A stretch of 41,764 nucleotides of DNA from a virus. The position numbers and the translations under genes were made by a program. Positions 1 to 6,687 of the stretch are shown piece by piece. The stretch is taken from the IMG/VR virus record IMGVR_UViG_3300046777_002295, positions 1 to 41,764 of that record. The stretch is one strand, 5' to 3'. Each line of letters opens with the position of its first letter. Positions within the stretch are counted from its first letter, which is position 1. The notes under the pieces were generated by a model. It worked only from the letters and a program-made list of their open reading frames with translations, did not search any database and was not told where the DNA came from.

Positions 1-164
1 CACTCTTCCCAAAGAGATTGGTCGTAGGCAATACCTGATGAATCCCACTTTTTACCCATAAACCCTAGCTCGTAGGGAGGGTCAGTAACAATACTGTCAA
101 TAGAATTATCGGCAAACGTTTTGAGTACTTCTCGATTGTCGCCTTGACGCAACGTATAACGCAT
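1..164 (-). CDS. DNA methyltransferase B, N-terminal part (continues at 41764)
   Basis: This is the first 54 codons of a second beta-class DNA methyltransferase. It starts at ATG 164 behind a TAGGAG ribosome-binding site and runs off the window start. The DPPY catalytic motif is encoded here, in the same context as in the neighbouring copy (212-1504). If the 73-base end repeat is collapsed, the frame joins 40533-41764 without a shift and gives a 440-residue protein. An in-frame upstream ATG at 212 would add 16 residues. Those first 11 codons repeat the start of the gene at 40237-40533, a duplication scar. What is inferred is only the join across the window ends. Confidence 0.85.
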   Translation of the reverse strand, partial: MRYTLRQGDNREVLKTFADNSIDSIVTDPPYELGFMGKKWDSSGIAYDQSLWEE

Positions 165-211
165 ATTTACTCCTACATTTGTTACTGGCGTAGTATCTAT
201 ATTGATGTTCA

Positions 212-1504
212 TTATTCCTCCCGTATAAAGTCTTTTGACATCCAATGACGAATACGTTTTTCAGCAATATCTACATACTCCTGATTTAACTCAATACCAA
301 TAAATTGTACTTTTTCTAACATAGCCGCACATCCCGTGCTACCACTTCCCATAAACGGGTCAAGCACCACACCGTTTGGTGGAGTAACAAGACGTACAAG
401 ATATTGCATCAATTCAATCGGTTTAACAGTTGGGTGATAATTAGCACGAACAGTAGCATGTTTTGCCTCTTCGTTTTCACGTGGCGCATTTACACGCATA
501 TTGTTTTGCATTGCCATTCCATCTAATCCTGCTTCACGTTCTTTTGTTGAAGCTTTGGCAACGTAGAAGAAGCGTGAGGCGCCGCCAGAGTCGGAGTGGC
601 CACGTACTGTTGATTCGCCCCGCCATTTTCCATTATTGTGAAAAATCTCAACGCTTCCACGATTACTCGCCTTACTCACACTGTGCCCACTCTGTGCATC
701 CAGCATCTGCGCCGCCTCCTCATCAAAGATGACGTTGGCAGGCCAACGTCCAGTATGTGTTGATGGTGTTTGCTCTGCTCTTTCGTGTGGCAATCCGTTG
801 ATATATGGTCTATATCCTTGTTCTTGGTTTAATTTTTGCTGATTATTATATCCTTTGCCAATTCCACTAGTCATTACATCATTACCTATCCTGCACCCAT
901 CAACGTTAATTCCACCAACACTCCAAATTAAAACGTTTTCAGCAACTGTACCTTTGATTGGTTTTCGTGCTAATACAGCTGGCTCACATGCAGGTTTAAG
1001 GGCAGTATTCCATCCATCCCATTGTTTTGCCACATCACTTGATGGAGCAGTAATGTGGTACTCAGGCTTGTGTGTACCTTGTTCTTCCTTGTTCCAGTTA
1101 TACACACCACTACCAGTAGACTTTTTTCCCTCTACAGTAGAAATAATCTCTGGTGTTGCTTCCATGATTTTATCTAGTTGTTTGCTGATGTTTAACCCTT
1201 TGGGGAATCCACTTCCATACAGCCATTGAATTGAATCACGAATCTCAAATCCAGCATCCTCAATGGCTACTGCCATACGATGATACGTTCGAGTGCCACC
1301 AAAGGCGATGAGGTGTCCACCTGGTTTTAATACACGCAGGCACTCTTCCCAAAGAGATTGGTCGTAGGCAATACCTGATGAATCCCACTTTTTACCCATA
1401 AACCCTAGCTCGTAGGGAGGGTCAGTAACAATACTGTCAATAGAATTATCGGCAAATGTTTTAAGTACTTCCCTATTATCGCCTTGATGCAACGTATAAC
1501 GCAT
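212..1504 (-). CDS. DNA methyltransferase A (beta class, N6-A or N4-C)
   Basis: This gene encodes a 430-residue SAM-dependent DNA methyltransferase. The catalytic DPPY motif is at residues 28-31 and the SAM-binding motif PFMGSGSTG at about 383-391. The order catalytic-then-SAM motif is that of beta-class amino methyltransferases, with the target-recognition region between them. No restriction enzyme is adjacent, so it is probably an orphan enzyme protecting phage DNA or altering regulation. The start at 1504 follows a TAGGAG site shared with copy B. Its ends are nearly identical to copy B while the middle (about residues 105-330) differs, suggesting different target specificity. It lies just downstream of the dCTP deaminase gene in the leftward block. 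The target base cannot be told from sequence. Confidence 0.9.
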   Translation of the reverse strand: MRYTLHQGDNREVLKTFADNSIDSIVTDPPYELGFMGKKWDSSGIAYDQSLWEECLRVLKPGGHLIAFGGTRTYHRMAVAIEDAGFEIRDSIQWLYGSGFPKGLNISKQLDKIMEATPEIISTVEGKKSTGSGVYNWNKEEQGTHKPEYHITAPSSDVAKQWDGWNTALKPACEPAVLARKPIKGTVAENVLIWSVGGINVDGCRIGNDVMTSGIGKGYNNQQKLNQEQGYRPYINGLPHERAEQTPSTHTGRWPANVIFDEEAAQMLDAQSGHSVSKASNRGSVEIFHNNGKWRGESTVRGHSDSGGASRFFYVAKASTKEREAGLDGMAMQNNMRVNAPRENEEAKHATVRANYHPTVKPIELMQYLVRLVTPPNGVVLDPFMGSGSTGCAAMLEKVQFIGIELNQEYVDIAEKRIRHWMSKDFIREE

Positions 1505-1512
1505 ATCTACTC

Positions 1513-2097
1513 CTACATTTTTGGCCCAACTACCCCATATTGATTCTGATACTTGCCTGACTTGTCTTTGTATGACGTTTCACACACTTTATCACCAAAA
1601 TGAAATCCTACTTGGGCAATTCCCTCCATTGCATATATGCGAATAGGAAGTGGTGCGGTGTTGCTGATTTCAATGGTTAGGTGACCACGCCATTCAGGCT
1701 CAAGTGGCGTACAATTCACAATCAAGCCACAGCGAGCGTAGGTAGACTTTCCGACCACCCATCCTACCACATCTCGTGGCATATTAAACCATTCGACCGA
1801 ACGGCAAAGCGCAAACTCATTTGGCTGTAGCCAAATCTCGTCGGCTTCTACATATTCCATCAAGCCATCAATAGATGTTTTTGGGTCAATAGACTTTCCA
1901 AGATTTGGCTGTTTCATTATGTAGTTATCCCAATACGGCTTTTGGAATACCTTAAACTCACGGGAAACACGCATATCATATCCATAGGCAGTAATGCCAT
2001 AAGAAATCTTTCCATCTCCCTTTTCTGATTGTGCCCATCCCACAATCATTTCATCATTGATGATACGCTCACGAATTGTACTGTCGGACATAATCAT
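1513..2097 (-). CDS. dcd: dCTP deaminase
   Basis: The 194-residue product matches dCTP deaminases along its length. It has GKSTYAR at 116-122, the segment TPLEPEW at 130-136 leading into the H-L-T-I-E stretch that contains the presumed catalytic glutamate (about 143), and the EGIAQ segment at 158-162. The enzyme converts dCTP to dUTP, the entry to dUMP and then dTMP, which fits with the ThyX gene 1 kb upstream. The start at 2097 gives the family-typical M-I-x-S-D beginning and has an AAAGGA site; it overlaps the upstream methyltransferase gene by 29 bp. No separate dUTPase was found, so a bifunctional deaminase-diphosphatase or reliance on the host is possible. Confidence 0.9.
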   Translation of the reverse strand: MIMSDSTIRERIINDEMIVGWAQSEKGDGKISYGITAYGYDMRVSREFKVFQKPYWDNYIMKQPNLGKSIDPKTSIDGLMEYVEADEIWLQPNEFALCRSVEWFNMPRDVVGWVVGKSTYARCGLIVNCTPLEPEWRGHLTIEISNTAPLPIRIYAMEGIAQVGFHFGDKVCETSYKDKSGKYQNQYGVVGPKM

Positions 2098-2698
2098 AGT
2101 ACGTTCCTTTGCTTAAGAAATACTTTGCCAGTGAAGTGTCATACCCAATAACGACATGAACATACGTATCATGCGATTCAGGATTATGGTACGCATGATA
2201 TTCTACATACGAATTAACAAAACTCATATCCCGTTGAATAGCAGTATCAAATAGTGCAATTACTTCCCCAGCATTCAATCCACAGTAGTGTTCATTCGGT
2301 TTTAATTCTCCACCATCAGCACTATGTGGTTTTCGTTTGGCATTTGCACATGTGATAATAAATTGTTTTGAGTGAAAGTCAGGGTCTACTAGTTGCAACA
2401 TCGCTTCAATCATCTCTTTTGCTGTGACATGTTCCAACACTTCGGTCGATACCACCGTGTCAAAATATGGCATGTCAAGCGACGATTGAAAATCATCAAG
2501 CTCATCTGTGTCCATAATGTTACAGACGTAGTCTACATTTGGCCCTGATATAATATCAATACCCGTCCAAGACATGCTGTTGTGTTCCAGTGCTTCACGG
2601 GCACTGCCATTATGGTTATAACTGCCAATTTCAACAACTGTACCTAGTGTTCTATCAGCAAATCGGTGTTTTAACCATGCCATTGCTTGTTCGTGCAT
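2069..2698 (-). CDS. class I SAM-dependent methyltransferase
   Basis: This 209-residue protein has a class I methyltransferase core. A glycine motif V-V-E-I-G-S-Y lies near residue 21, followed by an acidic strand end (G-I-D-I) near 47 and a V-L-E-H segment near 88. This resembles small-molecule or capping-type methyltransferases rather than DNA adenine enzymes, because there is no DPPY. The substrate is unknown. It sits between ThyX and dCTP deaminase, so a role in nucleotide or base modification is possible but only inferred from position. A short region of start-site purines (AGGAAG) precedes the ATG at 2698. Confidence 0.7.
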   Translation of the reverse strand: MHEQAMAWLKHRFADRTLGTVVEIGSYNHNGSAREALEHNSMSWTGIDIISGPNVDYVCNIMDTDELDDFQSSLDMPYFDTVVSTEVLEHVTAKEMIEAMLQLVDPDFHSKQFIITCANAKRKPHSADGGELKPNEHYCGLNAGEVIALFDTAIQRDMSFVNSYVEYHAYHNPESHDTYVHVVIGYDTSLAKYFLSKGTYYDYVRQYNS

Positions 2699-2705
2699 GT
2701 TTCTT

Positions 2706-3158
2706 CTACTTCCTAAACGCTATCATATGAACACGTTCGCCATTGACAATGTCTGTTGCATGGATTTCCATTTGTGTGCCAATCGTTGCTTTGGCAATCT
2801 GAAATAGAGTATAAACCAATTCAATATCAGTGCTGGTAAAAATCACAAATCCATTTGGTTTGGTAATACGAAACATGTTTTGCACATGTTTTGTCAATAC
2901 ATCAAGTGACGGGTAGGCACTAATTCGGCGTTGAACGCACATGTGGTGATTGTCTGATGAATCAAAAAATGTATCCCAATCTTTATCAAGTGAGATATAA
3001 TAATCATTCTCCTCGATAGACATACAATTCCAAATAAAAGTGTCAGGTGGAGTTGCCTCAAATACCTTAAACCGTTCATCATTGAGAATCGTCATATCCT
3101 TAAGGCGAACAATGTTGTAAAAAATCCACTCTTGCTCGCCGTTCATCTCACTTGTCAT
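2706..3158 (-). CDS. hypothetical protein, possibly methyltransferase-derived
   Basis: The 150-residue product is not recognised with certainty. Its C-terminal half has an I-T-K-P-N-G-F-V-I-F stretch resembling the strand-loop-strand after motif IV in class I methyltransferases, but the glycine-rich SAM motif is not visible. It may be a degenerate or partner subunit of the neighbouring methyltransferase. The ATG overlaps the ThyX stop by four bases (ATGA), so the two genes are probably translationally coupled. Confidence 0.6.
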   Translation of the reverse strand: MTSEMNGEQEWIFYNIVRLKDMTILNDERFKVFEATPPDTFIWNCMSIEENDYYISLDKDWDTFFDSSDNHHMCVQRRISAYPSLDVLTKHVQNMFRITKPNGFVIFTSTDIELVYTLFQIAKATIGTQMEIHATDIVNGERVHMIAFRK

Positions 3159-3802
3159 AGTGCTACCTCTTCTAGTGCTGGCACTTTGCTTATCAATATG
3201 TCATAACATGCTTTGGCAATCAGGCGATGTTCCTTTTGAGTATCCATGTTCTGGCGAACATGACAATAGTGCATCCATGACCGCACTGTGCCATTGATAT
3301 ACATGCGAGATGGGGTCATTCCCTCGGGCAATACCGCACGGGCTACTTCCTTTGCAATTCCCTGTTCAATCGCCCAGCGATATGATTCCTGTGCTTTTAC
3401 CCATACATTGTGTTGCATCATTTTCCACTGCGCCATCAAATCATCATCTTCTATCTCAATCGAAGATTGACGATTCTTTTCGTCTTGCAATCGTGCCTCT
3501 CGATAGATACCATCGGTATCGACAAGTGCATACCGTTGCGAAAACTCTTGAAAGTGAAACCGATGGCGCAATATTTGACGGGCAATATCCCGTGTCGTAA
3601 TGACTTCAATATTCAGATTAGCCATCTCAAATGGCGACCAATGATTCTCCCGCTTCATAAACGCCAATAATTTCCCAGCTGTAAGATGGTTATGTTGGTT
3701 TTTGATGTTGGATACACGGGCACAGTACGCAATTAACTCCTGCATGTCCATAGAGGCATCTTCAGGTTTGGTACTTGCAATAAGGCGCACATGATAACTC
3801 AT
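3155..3802 (-). CDS. thyX: FAD-dependent thymidylate synthase
   Basis: This is a 215-residue flavin-dependent thymidylate synthase, which makes dTMP from dUMP using methylene-THF, FAD and NADPH. The diagnostic motif is RHR at 79-81 followed by F-H-F-Q-E-F-S-Q-R-Y; the serine is residue 88. The usual signature is RHR, seven residues, then S; here there are six, one fewer than the family pattern. R-S-W-M-H-Y near residue 174 fits the C-terminal substrate region. Both ends overlap neighbours by ATGA. Together with dCTP deaminase it gives the phage its own route from dCTP to dTMP. Confidence 0.9.
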   Translation of the reverse strand: MSYHVRLIASTKPEDASMDMQELIAYCARVSNIKNQHNHLTAGKLLAFMKRENHWSPFEMANLNIEVITTRDIARQILRHRFHFQEFSQRYALVDTDGIYREARLQDEKNRQSSIEIEDDDLMAQWKMMQHNVWVKAQESYRWAIEQGIAKEVARAVLPEGMTPSRMYINGTVRSWMHYCHVRQNMDTQKEHRLIAKACYDILISKVPALEEVAL

Positions 3803-4173
3803 GATTGTTTTTCTCGTTCTTGATATTCTTTATGGTATTTTGACCAGCCATTATCATCAAAATCAAGCACAACTTCACCTTGCTTAATGACGATGTCAAT
3901 TTTGTACATAAATGCGTCTTCATTCAGATGACATTGGGAACAGCGTAACCACAGCGTAATCATCTCTCTTGGATTGTATTCGGTATGATGTGTCAACATG
4001 CCTTTATCAGAGAATACAGCTACTGATGACTTATCAACTTCTACAAGTAATGGATTAGTATCCCACTTTTCAGGATGGTTTGCGTAGTGGATGGGAGTGA
4101 TTTCCCTAATTAGATTGTCGCATACAGGGCACATAAGTTTGCCCTCTGGTGAAAGTTTTACTTGGTATTTCAC
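3799..4173 (-). CDS. hypothetical zinc-ribbon-like protein
   Basis: The 124-residue product has two CxxC pairs, C-P-V-C at residues 15-18 and C-S-Q-C at about 78-81, spaced like a zinc ribbon. The region between is not recognisable. It starts behind AAGGAGAACAACG, a strong ribosome-binding site, and its stop overlaps the ThyX start by ATGA. No function can be assigned; zinc binding is an inference from the cysteine pattern. Confidence 0.7.
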   Translation of the reverse strand: MKYQVKLSPEGKLMCPVCDNLIREITPIHYANHPEKWDTNPLLVEVDKSSVAVFSDKGMLTHHTEYNPREMITLWLRCSQCHLNEDAFMYKIDIVIKQGEVVLDFDDNGWSKYHKEYQEREKQS

Positions 4174-4213
4174 GTTGTTCTCCTTGTATCAACCAATTTC
4201 TTGACCTCACGAA

Positions 4214-4277
4214 AATGGTGGGGCGGGTGAGGAATCGAACCTCACGCACTAATTCTCTACCACTGATATACCGCCCC
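4214..4277 (-). pseudogene. tRNA-like element lacking the anticodon arm
   Basis: Read on the minus strand from 4277, a 7-bp acceptor stem (GGGGCGG with CCGCCCC) encloses a D-arm-like segment with CAGTGGTA and a perfect T-arm (TGAGG, loop TTCGATT, CCTCA). It ends in A plus an encoded CCA. Only about 9 nt lie between the D arm and T arm, so there is no anticodon stem-loop. It cannot be a normal decoding tRNA. The 5' half lies inside the last codons of the lysozyme-like gene. It could be a decayed tRNA or a functional tRNA mimic such as a 3'-end or processing signal. Confidence 0.6.
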
Positions 4278-4692
4278 GTATCAATTTGCCCCAGCAATCA
4301 CGACTGGCCGCCCAGTGTCGCCATCCGTTGCCATCATCCCACAAATACTCAAAGAGTGCGACTTGCACATCAGGTGGTGCATCATTGGGTGTTGGCCATA
4401 AGTAAAACAAGGTATCAGACGACATACCCAATACATCATTGGCAAATGGTCGCATAATCCAACGGTCGTTTGGATTCCAAATCCAATGACTATTGAATTG
4501 AAACGCTCCCATGTCTACGCTCCCATCACGATTGACATTGACCGCCCCCCAATCCAAACTCCCCAGCGTTTCTCGATTTCCGCTTTCGCACATTGCAACT
4601 GCGGCCGCTTCCTGTGACATCTCAATCGTATCTTCTTCACATGCGCCTCCCATGTGGCATACCAGTGCAAGTACTACTTCAAGAATCATCAT
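4249..4692 (-). CDS. secreted lysozyme/transglycosylase-like protein
   Basis: The predicted 147-residue protein starts at ATG 4692, six bases after GGGAGG. It opens with a hydrophobic stretch ending M-G-G-A-C (residues 1-18), a likely signal or lipoprotein-type leader. Then comes C-E-S-G-N with E36 as candidate catalytic acid and G-A-F-Q-F at 62-66, the arrangement of Rpf/SLT lysozyme-like domains that cleave peptidoglycan glycan strands. A second glycan or peptide hydrolase next to the amidase gene suggests a two-enzyme lysis system or a secreted wall enzyme. The last nine codons overlap the tRNA-like element. The enzyme class is an inference from motifs. Confidence 0.65.
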   Translation of the reverse strand: MMILEVVLALVCHMGGACEEDTIEMSQEAAAVAMCESGNRETLGSLDWGAVNVNRDGSVDMGAFQFNSHWIWNPNDRWIMRPFANDVLGMSSDTLFYLWPTPNDAPPDVQVALFEYLWDDGNGWRHWAASRDCWGKLIRGGISVVEN

Positions 4693-4795
4693 TAAACCTC
4701 CCGTATCGTCCAACGATTGTGCCAACAAGCACTACAAACCCATATACTACGGCAATCATGCACCACACTACTAGCATAATGGCCATTTCAATCAT
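4679..4795 (-). CDS. small single-span membrane protein
   Basis: A 38-residue protein is likely to start at ATG 4795, overlapping the stop of the upstream gene by eight bases (ATGATTGA). Residues 5-29 form one long hydrophobic segment (rich in V, I, M, A), followed by a basic/acidic tail G-R-Y-G-R-F-N-D-D-S. It lies between the lysis cassette and the lysozyme-like gene, so a holin-, antiholin- or spanin-like role is possible. The ribosome-binding site (GAAAG) is weak. The longer open frame upstream of 4795 is unlikely to be translated because it overlaps the 4788-5108 gene. Confidence 0.5.
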   Translation of the reverse strand: MIEMAIMLVVWCMIAVVYGFVVLVGTIVGRYGRFNDDS

Positions 4796-5108
4796 CTTTT
4801 TGTTTCTTTCGCTTTGTAATATCCCGAAGCATAATTTTTGCTTCAAGGTACAACGACATTCCCCGTGATTGTGCGATTTCAAGCAACGCCTGATTTGCAT
4901 ACTTTTCATTTTTGGCATATAACGGGAAGTCTTCGTTTTTATCAGAAAACTCGACAATCTTAAACGCCGCCCCTCGCACCGTAAGATGCTTTACGCCATA
5001 TGCCTTGCCTAACCGTAACGCCGTTGCCACCATGCGATTCTCAATAATCAAATCAATACGCTCAATTTCATTCTGTGAATATTTCGGTTTTATTTCCCAG
5101 TTAATCAT
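4788..5108 (-). CDS. hypothetical protein
   Basis: The protein of 106 residues starts at ATG 5108 with TAGGAG seven bases upstream; an earlier in-frame ATG at 5150 lies across the -10 of the promoter and is rejected. It is mixed alpha/beta in appearance, with a basic C-terminal tail (T-K-R-K-K-Q-K). No family is recognised. It is the first gene after a well-formed promoter (5139-5166) and is followed by the small membrane protein and the lysozyme-like gene, so these three may form their own unit. Confidence 0.65.
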   Translation of the reverse strand: MINWEIKPKYSQNEIERIDLIIENRMVATALRLGKAYGVKHLTVRGAAFKIVEFSDKNEDFPLYAKNEKYANQALLEIAQSRGMSLYLEAKIMLRDITKRKKQKDD

Positions 5109-5138
5109 CACAACTCCTAGTAATGCACATCTTTTACA

Positions 5139-5166
5139 ATAATAACACATATCACAAAAATGTCAA
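5139..5166 (-). promoter_or_regulatory. sigma70-type promoter
   Basis: On the minus strand TTGACA (5166-5161) is followed after 16 bases by TATTAT (5144-5139). The predicted start lies about 20 bases before the ATG at 5108. It would drive the leftward genes from 5108. Its -35 box abuts a 9-bp inverted repeat (5167-5192). Confidence 0.7.
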
Positions 5167-5192
5167 CACCCACAGGGAGAACGCTGTGAGTG
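5167..5192 (-). terminator. hairpin, possible terminator or operator
   Basis: CACTCACAG pairs with CTGTGGGTG around an 8-nt loop on the minus strand, with one G-T pair. It is followed directly by TTGACATTTTT, an imperfect T-tract that doubles as the -35 box. It may end lysis-gene transcription just where the next promoter begins, or be an operator. Confidence 0.4.
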
Positions 5193-5211
5193 TCGACGTT
5201 GGTAGTATACC

Positions 5212-5236
5212 ATATATTGTGCGTAGCGCAATATAT
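5212..5236. repeat. inverted repeat in the lysis intergenic gap
   Basis: Arms of 11 bp (ATATATTGTGC and GCGCAATATAT, one G-T pair) flank GTA. It lies in the 200-bp gap 5151-5350 downstream of the holin-like gene. On the plus strand it is followed by T-rich sequence, but no plus-strand gene ends here. Confidence 0.6.
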
Positions 5237-5299
5237 TATTTCTTTATAGTATTTCTTTATTTATATGCAATTTTTTCTATAGTTGCCATGCAAAAACTT

Positions 5300-5340
5300 C
5301 TATAGAGAAAATTGCTATAGAGAAAATTGCTATAGCAGTT
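5300..5340. repeat. 15-bp tandem repeat
   Basis: Two exact copies of CTATAGAGAAAATTG (5300-5314, 5315-5329) are followed by a partial third copy, CTATAGCAGTT. Related CTATAG words recur upstream at about 5276. The repeat lies just after the holin-like gene stop. Function unknown. Confidence 0.8.
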
Positions 5341-5350
5341 ATTTCTATAC

Positions 5351-5545
5351 CTATTCATCTTGCACATCCTCATCAAAGAAACCAACAGGATTGGTAGTAA
5401 CAAATCGCAACACAATGTTCACCACCGTCGTGATGATGGCCATATATTCCCAGTTAATCCCTGCATCTTGCAACATCACAATGACTGATAGGGCAAAAAT
5501 CAACGTATTTACCCAAATTGTCTTGCTTTTCCACCATACTTTCAT
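5351..5545 (-). CDS. putative holin (two membrane spans)
   Basis: The 64-residue protein begins W-W-K-S-K-T-I-W and has two hydrophobic segments (about 12-26 and 34-50), ending in an acidic tail F-F-D-E-D-V-Q-D-E. This pattern is common in small phage holin-like proteins next to endolysin genes. It would permeabilise the cytoplasmic membrane for the amidase, which lacks a signal peptide. It starts behind AAGGAAG and lies between the XhlA-like gene and an intergenic gap. The assignment rests on size, topology and position. Confidence 0.6.
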   Translation of the reverse strand: MKVWWKSKTIWVNTLIFALSVIVMLQDAGINWEYMAIITTVVNIVLRFVTTNPVGFFDEDVQDE

Positions 5546-5557
5546 GTTTCTTCCTTT

Positions 5558-5761
5558 CTACGGCATAAAATACTTCATAATAATTGGCATCACAAATGCA
5601 AGTAGCGCAATCGCACCTTTCAGATACGCAATTTCTTGCCGAATTGCTGAAATCTGATTCCGCATCTCTACAAACTTTGCATCGTCGTCTTTCTTTCGCT
5701 CAAACACGCTATCCAGCTTTGTTTCAATGCGAATTAGACGCTCTTCTACTGATTCTGCCAT
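5558..5761 (-). CDS. XhlA-like holin-associated membrane protein
   Basis: The 67-residue protein has an N-terminal amphipathic coiled-coil region (about 1-47, with E-E-R-L-I-R-I-E-T-K-L) and one C-terminal membrane segment (about 48-65). That is the layout of XhlA haemolysin-like proteins, which accompany holins and endolysins in phage lysis cassettes. Its start overlaps the amidase gene by 16 bases, and AGGTGA precedes the ATG. It probably works with the 5351-5545 product at the membrane. Confidence 0.65.
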   Translation of the reverse strand: MAESVEERLIRIETKLDSVFERKKDDDAKFVEMRNQISAIRQEIAYLKGAIALLAFVMPIIMKYFMP

Positions 5762-6237
5762 GCTTCACCTACATACTTCCAAAACTTCTTCCACGGAAAC
5801 ATCCACGGGTCAAACTTTCCACGAGTATCAATCGCTTCATGCGACGTTACTACATGTATATCATACTTTTTCATCCACTCCACTACTTGCTCCGCACAAC
5901 TCTCTACCTGCGCATCAGGATAGTCATCAAATGGTGATGTACGCTTTCCCTTGTTGATTAACTCAATTCCAAGCGATACATGATTTGGATTCCCTAATGA
6001 AGTCTTACTATACCCTACATGATACGCCACTCGCTCATCATCTACCATTCGATACCGTGTGCCATCCTTTGCAATACACACATGGATTGATACCCCACTA
6101 CTGTTTGATTGCAAATATGACACTTCACTCTCTACATTCCCACCACCAGCGGTATGATGCAATACAATCATCTTTGGGATAATCGCATTCCTACTCCCAT
6201 GTGATTTCGCTGGCCGTAATACTACTGGATATGCCAT
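5746..6237 (-). CDS. N-acetylmuramoyl-L-alanine amidase (endolysin)
   Basis: This is a 163-residue amidase_2/PGRP-type enzyme that cleaves the bond between muramic acid and the stem peptide. L-H-H-T-A-G at 26-31 carries the first zinc ligand, and the S-H-E-A-I-D segment and D-P-W near 131-145 carry the others. It covers a single catalytic domain with no cell-wall-binding domain and no signal peptide, so it needs the holin. The start follows GAGGAG. It is the first gene of the leftward block, next to the regulatory hub. Confidence 0.9.
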   Translation of the reverse strand: MAYPVVLRPAKSHGSRNAIIPKMIVLHHTAGGGNVESEVSYLQSNSSGVSIHVCIAKDGTRYRMVDDERVAYHVGYSKTSLGNPNHVSLGIELINKGKRTSPFDDYPDAQVESCAEQVVEWMKKYDIHVVTSHEAIDTRGKFDPWMFPWKKFWKYVGEAWQNQ

Positions 6238-6352
6238 ATATCTCCTCTCTTATACCCCCATTACTAGATTATCATACTTTTTGTGTATAATATATATCGT
6301 GGTCAAATTGACTATACCTCAATCACCACGCTTGCATGGGAAACAGACAGCG

Positions 6353-6404
6353 ATAATACCCGAACGTTATGACTTACGCTCAAGTTATGATGTTTGGGTA
6401 TTAT
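6353..6404. repeat. long inverted repeat
   Basis: ATAATACCCGAAC (6353-6365) pairs with GTTTGGGTATTAT (6392-6404) with one G-T pair, around a 26-nt loop that contains the direct repeat GTTATGA twice. As RNA it would form a stable stem on either strand. Confidence 0.7.
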
Positions 6405-6490
6405 TGTGAGTATGTTACATTTCTTTCTTTTAATAGTAAAAATGCAATTTATATTTTCATTACGCAGTAGCCCCAAATGCGATTTTTTGT

Positions 6491-6518
6491 GATTGTGAAT
6501 ACGGTCACAATCTTTTTT
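6491..6518 (+). terminator. rho-independent terminator-like hairpin
   Basis: GATTGTGA and TCACAATC pair across a 6-nt loop and are followed by TTTTTT on the plus strand. No gene ends upstream on this strand, so it would serve a short RNA or shield the array from read-through. Its core also fits the TGTGA-N6-TCACA dyad. Confidence 0.45.
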
Positions 6519-6561
6519 AGAACGAATGTTCTATTTGTGATAGGTTTCACAATTAGAACGC

Positions 6562-6596
6562 ATGTGCTATGCGAACGCATGTTCTATTTGTGAAAT
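6562..6596. repeat. 35-bp direct repeat, copy 1
   Basis: This segment is identical to 6653-6687, 91 bp away. It spans half of a degenerate GAAC dyad, a complete GAAC-N4-GTTC dyad and the left part of a TGTGA dyad, so a composite operator module was duplicated. Confidence 0.9.
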
Positions 6597-6652
6597 ACAT
6601 CACATGTGAAATGTTTCACAAAGAGTAAGTGTACAGATAACACATAGTACAA

Positions 6653-6687
6653 ATGTGCTATGCGAACGCATGTTCTATTTGTGAAAT
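6653..6687. repeat. 35-bp direct repeat, copy 2
   Basis: It is identical to 6562-6596. The copies diverge immediately after GTGAAAT, where one dyad continues ACATCACA and the other GTTTCACA. Confidence 0.9.

Larger units (their letters stand above)
6298..6518 (+). ncRNA. candidate short structured RNA
   Basis: A TATAAT at 6286-6291 with a poor -35 could start a rightward transcript. It would include a 13-bp inverted repeat (6353-6365 with 6392-6404) and end at a hairpin followed by six T (6491-6518). No open reading frame with a ribosome-binding site is present. The terminator stem is also the first of the TGTGA dyads, so it may simply be an operator. Confidence 0.25.

Noticed and set aside
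212-1504. Restriction-modification system
   Set aside because: No endonuclease gene is adjacent to either methyltransferase; the neighbours are dcd and a small hypothetical gene.
4214-4277. A complete functional tRNA gene
   Set aside because: There is no space for an anticodon stem-loop between D-like and T arms, so it is listed as tRNA-like only.
4796-4957. N-terminal extension of the small membrane protein
   Set aside because: It lies in another frame of the 4788-5108 gene; the coupled ATG at 4795 explains the membrane segment alone.
5109-5150. Longer start for the 4788 gene
   Set aside because: The extra codons overlap the promoter -10 and the TAGGAG ribosome-binding site of the ATG at 5108.
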